From: CAZPXZ01 sp965219495
GTDB lineage: Bacteria; Pseudomonadota; Alphaproteobacteria; Rhodobacterales; CAZPXZ01
Assembly (NCBI GenBank): GCA_965219495.1
Contig: OZ244777.1
Span: 434,001 to 498,000 of the forward strand
DNA: 64,000 nucleotides
Direction: 5' to 3'
Part shown: positions 43,489 to 50,783 of the stretch, piece after piece
Numbering within the stretch: position 1 is the stretch's first letter
How the letters are laid out: every line of letters begins with the position of its first letter
Position numbers and translations under genes: made by a program
The notes under the pieces: generated by a model
Seen by the model: the letters and a program-made list of their open reading frames with translations, nothing else
Told to the model about the DNA's origin: nothing
Databases searched by the model: none

Positions 43489-43566
43489 CACTTTTCGCAG
43501 AAAAATGTTGACATTTAGGGCGACGAAAGGATGAATTCCGAAAGCTCGCACTAATGAGGAGAGATC
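43489..43566 (+). promoter_or_regulatory. Right half of split divergent promoter (ATPase operon)
   Basis: After the second CACTT copy comes AAATGTTGACATTT with a -35 box TTGACA at 43509-43514 and ATGAAT 17 bases later as a possible -10. GAGGAGAG precedes the GTG start at 43567. Rejoined to the left half, the sequence contains AAATGTCAACA and TGTTGACATTT as 11-base inverted repeats, a likely operator for the GntR protein encoded at 44642. Confidence 0.6.
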
Positions 43567-44640
43567 GTGGCTACATTGGAACTCAGACAGCTGGCGAAAA
43601 AATACGGCAGCGTTAGCGCAGTCAATTCGATTGATTTGACGATTGAGAATTCCGAATTCGTGGTTCTGGTCGGCCCGTCCGGATGCGGCAAAAGCACGAT
43701 CCTTCGCATAATTGCGGGGCTGGAAAAGATCACCGGCGGGCAGGTCCTGATCGACGATCTGGATTGCAGCGACCTGCCGCCGCGCAAGCGGGACGTCGCC
43801 ATGGTATTTCAGGATTACGCGCTTTATCCGCATATGAACGTAAAGGCGAACATCTCATTCGGACTGAAAATGCGCGGCGTGGACAAGCCGGCCCGCGAAA
43901 AGAAGGTCGCCGAGATTGCCGACAAGCTGGAAATTTCCGAGCTATTGATGCGCACGCCCAGTGAGCTGTCTGGGGGGCAGCGTCAGCGGGTCGCCATGGG
44001 GCGAGCCATTGTCCGGGAGCCGAAGCTGTTCCTCTTTGATGAGCCGCTGTCCAATCTGGATGCCAAGCTGCGCAACTCAATGCGGGCCTACGTCAAGCGG
44101 CTGCATCAACAGTTCAGGACGACCTCGGTCTACGTGACCCACGACCAGGTCGAGGCGATGACATTGGCCGACCGGATCGTCATTCTGAACAAGGGCGAGA
44201 TCGTGCAGATTGGCACGCCGCTTGAGACTTACGAAAACCCCAACAGTCGTTTTGTCGCCGAATTCATCGGCTCGCCGCCGATTAACGTCCTATCAGGCAC
44301 CGTGCAGAACGATGAGATCGTTCTGGCCTCAGGCGACATTATTGCCTTTTCGCCAAAATCGCGGGGCGTTGCGGCCGAAGGGCAGGCGGTCGACGTCGCG
44401 ATCCGGCCCGAAAAATTCAGCTTGCGCGCGGACGGGCAGAACACCCTGACCGGCGTCATCGAGCTGGCCGAGCAGCTTGGCGAAGCCCAGCTTTTGCACC
44501 TGAATGTGAATGGCAAAACCATCACGGTATTCGTGCCCTCGCACCATCCCGTCGAAATCGGCGCCGAGGTGCTTTGTTCGTTCAACTCCGAAGATTCCTA
44601 CGTCTTTGGGGGCGACTACATGGGGGCGAGGCTAGCATAA
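43567..44640 (+). CDS. Sugar ABC transporter ATP-binding protein (UgpC/MalK type)
   Basis: 357 residues. Walker A GPSGCGKST is at residues 36-44, signature LSGGQRQRVAMGRA near 136, Walker B LFLFDEPLSNLDAKLR, H-loop YVTHDQVEAMTLADR. The C-terminal 120 residues form the TOBE regulatory domain of MalK/UgpC proteins. It energises the permease pair encoded on the other side of the IS nest. Start is GTG. One base separates it from the GntR gene. Confidence 0.95.
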   Translation: MATLELRQLAKKYGSVSAVNSIDLTIENSEFVVLVGPSGCGKSTILRIIAGLEKITGGQVLIDDLDCSDLPPRKRDVAMVFQDYALYPHMNVKANISFGLKMRGVDKPAREKKVAEIADKLEISELLMRTPSELSGGQRQRVAMGRAIVREPKLFLFDEPLSNLDAKLRNSMRAYVKRLHQQFRTTSVYVTHDQVEAMTLADRIVILNKGEIVQIGTPLETYENPNSRFVAEFIGSPPINVLSGTVQNDEIVLASGDIIAFSPKSRGVAAEGQAVDVAIRPEKFSLRADGQNTLTGVIELAEQLGEAQLLHLNVNGKTITVFVPSHHPVEIGAEVLCSFNSEDSYVFGGDYMGARLA

Positions 44641-44641
44641 C

Positions 44642-45406
44642 ATGATTTACCAGATCGACGACGAGCTTGAGATCTCCGAGCTCCTTAAGCCACTTCAGAA
44701 CGTCGAAGGACTGCCGCTGAACGAGCTGGTCTATCGCCAGATCAAAAGCTTAATTCTGAACGGCGAACTGGTGAGCGGCGACAAGGTCAAAGAGTCCGTG
44801 ATCGCTAAGAAGCTGAATGTCTCGCGCGGGCCGGTGCGCGAGGCAAACCAGCGCCTCGTCGAGACTAGATTCCTGAAATCGGACGCGCAGAAGGGCATCT
44901 TTGTGTCTCATATCTCGTTCGATGAACTCGAGGGGTTGATCAAAATCCGGAAATGCCTCTCCCCACTCGTCGCAGACGAAATCATCGACAGGATCGACGG
45001 CACGGATATCAGCGGATTGCGCGAAGCGGTTTTGGTTCTCAATCAGATAACTTTGCAAAACTACAACGACAAAGACTACAAATACGGACTTCGGTTTATG
45101 GGGCGTTTTATGACCCTGACCGGGAATCCGAAGCTGGTGAACCTCTATTTCGAGTTGATGCAAAAGGGGAGGGTCTTCTGTCTCGCGCAGCTGCACGCGA
45201 GGTATAAATTCATCAACCTCACCGAATTCAACAAATGCAGTTTGCTCGGCGGAACCGAAGGCTTTGATCGGTTGTGCAGATGTTTGGTGGACAAAGACCG
45301 TAACCTGATGATCGAAACATTGAATGCCATAGGCGACAGGGTCCTATTTCGTGCCCAACATCCTGAACTTCTCTATTCACCTGTAATTAAACGACTTGAA
45401 CAATGA
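44642..45406 (+). CDS. GntR-family transcriptional regulator
   Basis: 254 residues. The winged helix begins after about 30 residues: LNELVYRQIKSLILNGELVS, KVKESVIAKKLNVSRGPVRE and GIFVSHIS for the wing. The C-terminal part is all-helical like FCD domains but without an obvious metal-ligand set. It lies inside the ATPase operon and overlaps the next start by four bases (ATGA). It most likely responds to the imported sugar or an intermediate and controls both arms of the locus through the inverted repeat in the original divergent promoter. Confidence 0.88.
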   Translation: MIYQIDDELEISELLKPLQNVEGLPLNELVYRQIKSLILNGELVSGDKVKESVIAKKLNVSRGPVREANQRLVETRFLKSDAQKGIFVSHISFDELEGLIKIRKCLSPLVADEIIDRIDGTDISGLREAVLVLNQITLQNYNDKDYKYGLRFMGRFMTLTGNPKLVNLYFELMQKGRVFCLAQLHARYKFINLTEFNKCSLLGGTEGFDRLCRCLVDKDRNLMIETLNAIGDRVLFRAQHPELLYSPVIKRLEQ

Positions 45407-46458
45407 CCAAACTCGCAATCATCGGCACCGGCAGTCATGCCAACAAACATTTCGAAGCGTTTAACGCCATCGACGGTGTGGAAATCGTCGCGATCTGCGA
45501 CGTGGATGAGGAAAATTTGAGGCAGTTCGCCGATACGCATGGTATCGCGACGACTTATAGATCGGCTGACGATCTGTTCGCGAATGAAGACTTCAACGCC
45601 ATCACCAATGTGACGCCGGATCGGTTTCACAAACCCATCGGTCTGCAGGCTTTGGCCGCTGGGAAGCATGTGTTTTCGGAAAAACCGTTGGCCGAAAATT
45701 ATGCCGACGCACGCGAGTTGTTTCTTGCGGCCCATAAATCCGGCCTGATCAACATGGTTAACTTCACATTCCGCAATGCCTCGGGCTATCAGGGCATGGC
45801 CGAAATCGTGAAATCTGGCGATCTGGGCCGCATTAACCAGGTCGAAGCCACATATAATCAATGCTGGCTGACCAGCGATTACTGGGGGCATTTCAAGGAG
45901 GAACCGCGTTTCCTCTGGCGTCTTTCAGAAGCCCACGGCAGCCAGGGCGTTCTGGGCGACACCGGCGTGCATATCATCGATCTGGCCTCTTACCCGGTCG
46001 GCAAGATCAAAAGCATCAACTGCAATCTGAAAGTCTTTGAACACAAAGGCGCAGGTGTGGGGGAGTACCGATTTGACGTCAACGACGCGCTCAACTCGAT
46101 GGTCGAGTTCGAGAATGGCGCCGTCGGCACACTCTCATGTTCGCGTGTGGCGACGGGATTCAAGAACACCATTGATATTAGGATCATGGGTGATCTGGGC
46201 GGGATCAAAGTCTGCTTTGACAAATGGTTCGAAGACGGTCTGACCTACGACATCACGCGCGATGTCAAATCAACCAATATGCATTGGGAGGGCGTCGCGG
46301 TGCCGCAAACGCCTACGAATTTCGAACGCTTCATCACCTCGATCAGAACAGGCAAAAACGCCCAGCCAGACTTTGAACGCGGTGCAGAGATCCAGAAAGT
46401 CGTGGATGCCTGCTTTGAAAGTTCGGAACAGCGTCGCTGGGTCGAAATTCAGGGCTGA
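45403..46458 (+). CDS. Gfo/Idh/MocA family sugar oxidoreductase
   Basis: 351 residues. The N-terminal Rossmann motif is LAIIGTGSHANKHFEAF; AITNVTPDRFHKPIGLQALA and FSEKPLAENYADAREL hold the EKP Lys; GSQGVLGDTGVHIIDLASY carries the catalytic Asp/His pattern DxGxHxxD. It should oxidise a sugar hydroxyl with NAD(P)+. The locus encodes two enzymes of this family (the other at 34624), so two successive redox steps, such as oxidation to a keto-sugar and later re-reduction, are plausible. Confidence 0.9.
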   Translation: MTKLAIIGTGSHANKHFEAFNAIDGVEIVAICDVDEENLRQFADTHGIATTYRSADDLFANEDFNAITNVTPDRFHKPIGLQALAAGKHVFSEKPLAENYADARELFLAAHKSGLINMVNFTFRNASGYQGMAEIVKSGDLGRINQVEATYNQCWLTSDYWGHFKEEPRFLWRLSEAHGSQGVLGDTGVHIIDLASYPVGKIKSINCNLKVFEHKGAGVGEYRFDVNDALNSMVEFENGAVGTLSCSRVATGFKNTIDIRIMGDLGGIKVCFDKWFEDGLTYDITRDVKSTNMHWEGVAVPQTPTNFERFITSIRTGKNAQPDFERGAEIQKVVDACFESSEQRRWVEIQG

Positions 46459-46728
46459 CTAGCTGTGAGAGGCGGAGCCCATCATGTCAATCCAAATTCC
46501 GAACAATGGCAGACTTACGTTCAATGGCTGAAAACGTCCGGCCGCGAAGGACAGGCTGAAAAGCTTTTGAAATTCAAAGGGCAACCGTTTCCAGTCGGAT
46601 AAAGGCACCTGGCGCGTTTGGTCAGGGGATGCGGAACGCCTGAAGCCGGCTATCGCGAAGACTACACTCATATCCGATCCTGCAAGGTCGGTGCGGGGTT
46701 CGGACAACCAGATCAAAGGGAGGAACAC
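46459..46728. other. Spacer before TIM-barrel gene
   Basis: 270 bases; the frame of the next gene stays open upstream to 46618 but without family features. No other gene is seen. Confidence 0.3.
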
Positions 46729-47784
46729 ATGCGAACGCTCAAAGGACCTGCGCTGTTTCTCGGACAATTTTCTAGCGACGAAGCGCCCTTCAATACATGG
46801 GACGGCATCACGAAGTGGGCAGCCGACTGCGGCTATGTCGGGGTGCAGGTGCCATCTTGGGACAGCAACCTGATCGATCTGGAAACAGCCGCGACGTCCA
46901 AGGATTACTGCGACACACTCAAGGGCGAGGCGGCAGCGAACGGGATCGTTGTGACAGAGCTTTCGTCGCATCTCCAGGGTCAGCTTGTGGCGGTGCATCC
47001 CGCCTATGACGCGGTGTTCGATGGCTTTGCGCATCCGTCAGTCCACGGCAATCCCAAGGCGCGACAAGCCTGGGCGGTCGAACAGGTCAAAATGGCGATT
47101 TCGGCCTCTGCCAACTTGGGGATCACGGCCCTTGGAACCTTTTCCGGGGCGCTTGCCTGGCCATATGTCTACCCGTGGCCACAGCGACCTGCCGGACTGG
47201 TCGAGACCGCGTTTGACGAACTGACTGCGCGATGGCGCCCTATCCTCGATCATGCCGCCAAAAACGGTGTTGACGTTTGCTACGAAATTCATCCCGGTGA
47301 GGACCTGCATGACGGAGTGACGTTTGAGATGTTTCTTAAACGCGTAGGCAATCACGCGCGTGCGAACATGCTCTATGACCCGTCGCACTATGTGCTGCAA
47401 TGCCTTGATTATCTTGACAATATCGACATCTACAAAGATCGGATCAAGATGTTTCACGTCAAGGATGCCGAGCTCGATCCCACCGGTCGCCAAGGTGTCT
47501 ATGGTGGCTACCAGAACTGGGTCGACCGTGCAGGGCGGTTCCGGTCGCTAGGCGACGGCCAGGTCGATTTTTCCGCGATCTTCTCCAAAATGGCGGCAAA
47601 CAACTTTGACGGATGGGCCGTCGTAGAGTGGGAATGCGCACTGAAACATTCGGAGGATGGCGCACGTGAAGGCGCAGCATTTGTGCGCGAACACATCATC
47701 CGTGTGACCGAACGCGCTTTTGACGATTTCGCAGACAGCGGCACGGACGAAGCGGCGAACCGCAGAATGCTGGGGATCGACTGA
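46729..47784 (+). CDS. TIM-barrel sugar isomerase/epimerase-like enzyme
   Basis: 351 residues from the ATG at 46729, chosen because AAAGGGAGG precedes it; an earlier in-frame start at 46618 lacks this. The xylose-isomerase-like barrel has metal-site segments in order: VDVCYEIHPGEDLHDG (Glu, His), NMLYDPSHYVLQCLDY (Asp, His), KMFHVKDAEL (His) and WAVVEWECALKH (Glu). Members isomerise, epimerise or eliminate on keto-sugars. Next to two Gfo/Idh/MocA dehydrogenases it suggests a keto-sugar pathway. The precise reaction is not deducible. Confidence 0.88.
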   Translation: MRTLKGPALFLGQFSSDEAPFNTWDGITKWAADCGYVGVQVPSWDSNLIDLETAATSKDYCDTLKGEAAANGIVVTELSSHLQGQLVAVHPAYDAVFDGFAHPSVHGNPKARQAWAVEQVKMAISASANLGITALGTFSGALAWPYVYPWPQRPAGLVETAFDELTARWRPILDHAAKNGVDVCYEIHPGEDLHDGVTFEMFLKRVGNHARANMLYDPSHYVLQCLDYLDNIDIYKDRIKMFHVKDAELDPTGRQGVYGGYQNWVDRAGRFRSLGDGQVDFSAIFSKMAANNFDGWAVVEWECALKHSEDGAREGAAFVREHIIRVTERAFDDFADSGTDEAANRRMLGID

Positions 47785-47847
47785 TGGGACATATACGCTC
47801 CCCGTGGCGGCCTGTACTGCAGAAAACAAGCAAAGAAGGATATAGGA

Positions 47848-48462
47848 ATGCTCGGAGCAGCCTTAGCCACTGACGCCTATCTCGGGCGCTTGAATCAAGA
47901 AGTCAGCCGCATCGACCAAGCCGCGATGCAGCGTTGGGCGGATCTCATCTACCAGGCCTGGGAGAACGAACGGTTCGTGTTCATTTTTGGCAACGGTGGC
48001 TCCGGAACGACCGCCAGCCATATGGCCGAAGACCTCGGCAAGAGCACGCTCCACGAGCACGATTTGAAGGACGAATCGAAAAAGCGGCTGAAGGTCCTTA
48101 GCCTGACCGATAACGCCGGCTGGCTGATGGCGGTTGGCAACGATCTGACGTACGACCAGATTTTCGTTCAACAACTGATGAACTACGGCAGCGCGGGCGA
48201 CTTGGTGATCGCCATCAGTGGTTCCGGCAACAGCCCGAACGTGCTGAATGCGGTCGACTGGGCCAGTCGCCACGGTCTGACAACGTTTGGCCTAACGGGC
48301 TACAGTGGCGGAAAGCTGAAGCAGATGCAGAAGCACGGGCTGCACGTCGAACTCGACGACATGGGAATGGTCGAGAGCATACATCTGTGCCTGTTCCATT
48401 GGGTGCTTAACGACGTCTTTGCGCGGATCAACCACGAAGGCCGCTATGCCAACACCCCATAG
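47848..48462 (+). CDS. SIS-domain phosphosugar isomerase (GmhA-like)
   Basis: 204 residues, a single SIS domain. FVFIFGNGGSGTTASHMAED and LVIAISGSGNSPNVLNAV are the two phosphosugar-binding loops; FGLTGYSGGKLKQM follows. Overall size and order resemble GmhA (sedoheptulose-7-phosphate isomerase) and the DiaA group. With the ROK-like kinase encoded next to it, it probably isomerises a sugar phosphate produced in this pathway. Codon use and strand agree with the neighbouring catabolic genes; 63 bases separate it from the TIM-barrel gene. Confidence 0.88.
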   Translation: MLGAALATDAYLGRLNQEVSRIDQAAMQRWADLIYQAWENERFVFIFGNGGSGTTASHMAEDLGKSTLHEHDLKDESKKRLKVLSLTDNAGWLMAVGNDLTYDQIFVQQLMNYGSAGDLVIAISGSGNSPNVLNAVDWASRHGLTTFGLTGYSGGKLKQMQKHGLHVELDDMGMVESIHLCLFHWVLNDVFARINHEGRYANTP

Positions 48463-48613
48463 AATTCGTCAATCGAAAGTTTTCTCCTATCATTTTGAAG
48501 TTCCGATCGTAGTGGCAGATTCATGTAGTCAGAATGATCAAGCGATCTGAGTAGTTGGAACGCCCCTTTATATTAGATCGATTTTGAACGCCAATCACGG
48601 AGGCTAGAATACT

Positions 48614-49561
48614 ATGTCTTTCCTAGGAATCGAAGTCGGTGGGACCAAGCTGCAACTCGGTATCGGTGCCGGCGATGGCGGCGGATTCGTGGCGTTCAAG
48701 CGCCGCGATATAGACATTGCTAAAGGTGCCGCCGGTATCCTGACTCAGATCGAACACGCCGGCCGCGAGTTGGTAGCGGCTCATCGGGTGCAACGCGTCG
48801 GCATCGGGTTTGGCGGACCCGTGGACAGCACACTCGGGCGAGTCATCAAGAGTATTCAGGTTGCGGGTTGGGACGACATGCCGCTGGCGGCTTGGTGCGA
48901 GAAGAAGTTCGGCGTTCCAGCAGTTCTTGGCAACGACTGCGATTGCGCTGCGCTGGCCGAGGCATCGTTCGGAGCGGGAAAGGATAGTCGCACGGTGTTT
49001 TACGTCACGGTTGGGACGGGGGTTGGCGGAGGTCTCGTCATCGACGGCAAGCTGCACGGAAAAGGGCGTCCGGCCGTTGCCGAGATCGGTCAATTGCGGC
49101 TTGGTATCAATGCCGACACGCCCGCCGCCACGGTCGAATCGTATGCGGCAGGCCCGGGGATTGTCGCTGCAGTCATGCGGTTTCTCGAAACGTCTGACGA
49201 TGAAGTTGCAAAGCACGAGTTGCGGCACCGCCAGAAGGAGGAATCCGCGTTGAACGCGAAGGCGATCGCCGATCTTGCAGCATCCGGCAATTCGGTCGCA
49301 AAGTCGGCGATCCATCAAGCTACCTGTGTACTTGGTTGGGCGATTGCCCAAGTGATCACACTCACGGCGGCGGACGTTGTGGTCGTCGGGGGCGGCGTGT
49401 CATTGATCGGCGAAGAACGCTTTTTCCAACCACTGAACCGCGAAGTCGCCCGCTACGTCTTTCCACCGCTCGCCAACTCATATCGCATCCGCCCCGCCGC
49501 ACTCGGTGAAGAGGTCGTCGTGCACGGCGCGGTCGCGCTGGCAGCGACCTTCGAGGGCTAG
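48614..49561 (+). CDS. ROK-family sugar kinase lacking the zinc motif
   Basis: 315 residues. The ATP-binding start is LGIEVGGTKLQLGIG; GIGFGGPVDSTLGRV, GNDCDCAALAEA with the catalytic Asp, and VTVGTGVGGGLVIDGKL are normal ROK motifs. The usual EIGH followed by CxCGxxGCxE zinc site is absent: the sequence reads AEIGQLRLG and continues without Cys. Zinc-free ROK members exist, so it can still be a kinase, but substrate preference may differ. It closes the sugar catabolic operon, 151 bases after the SIS gene, where a promoter of its own is possible. Confidence 0.85.
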   Translation: MSFLGIEVGGTKLQLGIGAGDGGGFVAFKRRDIDIAKGAAGILTQIEHAGRELVAAHRVQRVGIGFGGPVDSTLGRVIKSIQVAGWDDMPLAAWCEKKFGVPAVLGNDCDCAALAEASFGAGKDSRTVFYVTVGTGVGGGLVIDGKLHGKGRPAVAEIGQLRLGINADTPAATVESYAAGPGIVAAVMRFLETSDDEVAKHELRHRQKEESALNAKAIADLAASGNSVAKSAIHQATCVLGWAIAQVITLTAADVVVVGGGVSLIGEERFFQPLNREVARYVFPPLANSYRIRPAALGEEVVVHGAVALAATFEG

Positions 49562-49625
49562 CCCTACCATGTCATGAAAGTTTTGGCTGGACTACGCGGT
49601 TTCTCCGGTGTAGAATCGCGTCATT

Positions 49626-50009
49626 ATGGCACAGTCCCAAATCAGCCGCACCCTTGGCGGCCCGGCGGCACGTGCGCGGATTTCCGCGATCCTGTCGCAG
49701 GAACATTTCGACAGCCGACGGGCCTTGGGTCGCCGGGTCTGCGCGGAATTCTCCTTCATCGACGCGATGGGTCGACTTCAGGTGTCGGGATGCCTGCATG
49801 CCCTGACGACTCTTGCCACCCGGTATCCCGATATCGTGCTGCCGCCGCCGAAGTCGGGGGGCGTCGACATCACCCCGCGCCTGCTCGACGCTCCGGTGCC
49901 GGATCCGGACGACGTTCCGACGGTCCTGTCCCGGGTTGAGGGGATCAGGGTCGTCGAGGTTGTCACGGCCGATGAGCGGGCGCTGTGGAACACGCTGATC
50001 GCCCAGGAA
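49626..50009 (+). pseudogene. DUF4338 (DruA-like) protein, truncated by Tn3 copy 2
   Basis: The ATG at 49626 opens MAQSQISRTLGGPAARARIS; later segments are FIDAMGRLQVSGCLHAL, PDIVLPPPKSGG and VVEVVTADERALWNTLIAQE. This N-terminal part resembles proteins with a DUF4338 domain, which occur in transposase-like proteins and in DruA of the Druantia defence system. The frame breaks at 50009 where the terminal repeat of Tn3 copy 2 begins; homologues continue with an H-P/Y-G segment. About 128 residues remain, so the product is non-functional. Its other part is not in the window. Confidence 0.55.
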
Positions 50010-50070
50010 GGCCCCATCGGATAGTTTGTACGTAGAACCACGTTAAGGAAGAACGGATCAGGAACGGTTT

Positions 50071-50640
50071 CTACGGGCTGGTTTGCCGGATCACCCTGTA
50101 TGCGGTTGATCTTCCTATCCCGACGTATTCCGCGGCCCTGGTCACGGACGTTTTGTTGGCCACGAGTTCCTGCAGTGCCGAGACCGTATCGGCGTGAAGC
50201 GGTGGCCGACCGGGCGAGCGACCGCGTTTCCTGGCAGCAAGCAGGCCATCCTTGGTGCGCTCGGATATCAGCCGTCTCTCGAAGTGTGCGATTGCACCGA
50301 ACACATGGAACACCAGTTCGCCGGCCGCCGAAGTTGTGTCGATATCTTCTTCAAGGCTGATCAGATTGATCTCTTGCTCTTTCAACGTGTCGACGATCTC
50401 GAGGAGTTCCCTGAGCGAGCGCCCGAGGCGATCAAGACGGATGATGGCGAGCGTGTCGCCTGGCCGGGCAAAGTCGAACAACGCAGCGAGGCCTGGCCGG
50501 TCGAAGGTCCTTCCGGAGACAACATCCTCAAACACGCGGACGGCGCCTTCCTGCCTGAGACGTTCGACCTGTCCAGAGAGATCCTGGTCCACCGTTGAGA
50601 CCCTGGCGTAGCCAAGAATATCGCCTTTTTGTCGTGTCAT
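50071..50640 (-). CDS. tnpR: Tn3-family resolvase TnpR (copy 2)
   Basis: 189 residues, identical to the copy 1 resolvase, with catalytic Ser in GYARVSTVDQD and a C-terminal helix-turn-helix. Divergent from tnpA. Having identical resolvase and res sites in inverted orientation, the two transposons could promote inversion of the 18.5 kb between them, although Tn3-type resolvases normally prefer directly repeated sites. Confidence 0.95.
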   Translation of the reverse strand: MTRQKGDILGYARVSTVDQDLSGQVERLRQEGAVRVFEDVVSGRTFDRPGLAALFDFARPGDTLAIIRLDRLGRSLRELLEIVDTLKEQEINLISLEEDIDTTSAAGELVFHVFGAIAHFERRLISERTKDGLLAARKRGRSPGRPPLHADTVSALQELVANKTSVTRAAEYVGIGRSTAYRVIRQTSP

Positions 50641-50783
50641 GCCTGTCTCTTAATCGACCGGTTTAGAGCCGTTTTCCGGACGGCCGTCCGTGATGCCGAA
50701 ACCGCAGTCAATCCTGTCTTTTTATTGGTCTCTATAATACATGCAGTCCCGAAAAGTTCAACATCGTTTTGGGGACTGCAATC
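50641..50783. promoter_or_regulatory. Candidate res site and divergent promoters (copy 2)
   Basis: Inverted counterpart of 30762-30904, containing the same CGGACGGCCGTCCG palindrome (near 50680). Confidence 0.6.

Noticed and set aside
31536..50009. Replicative transposition with inversion as the origin of the two Tn3 copies
   Set aside because: That would leave the same five bases, inverted, beside one end of each copy; none of the flank combinations fits exactly.
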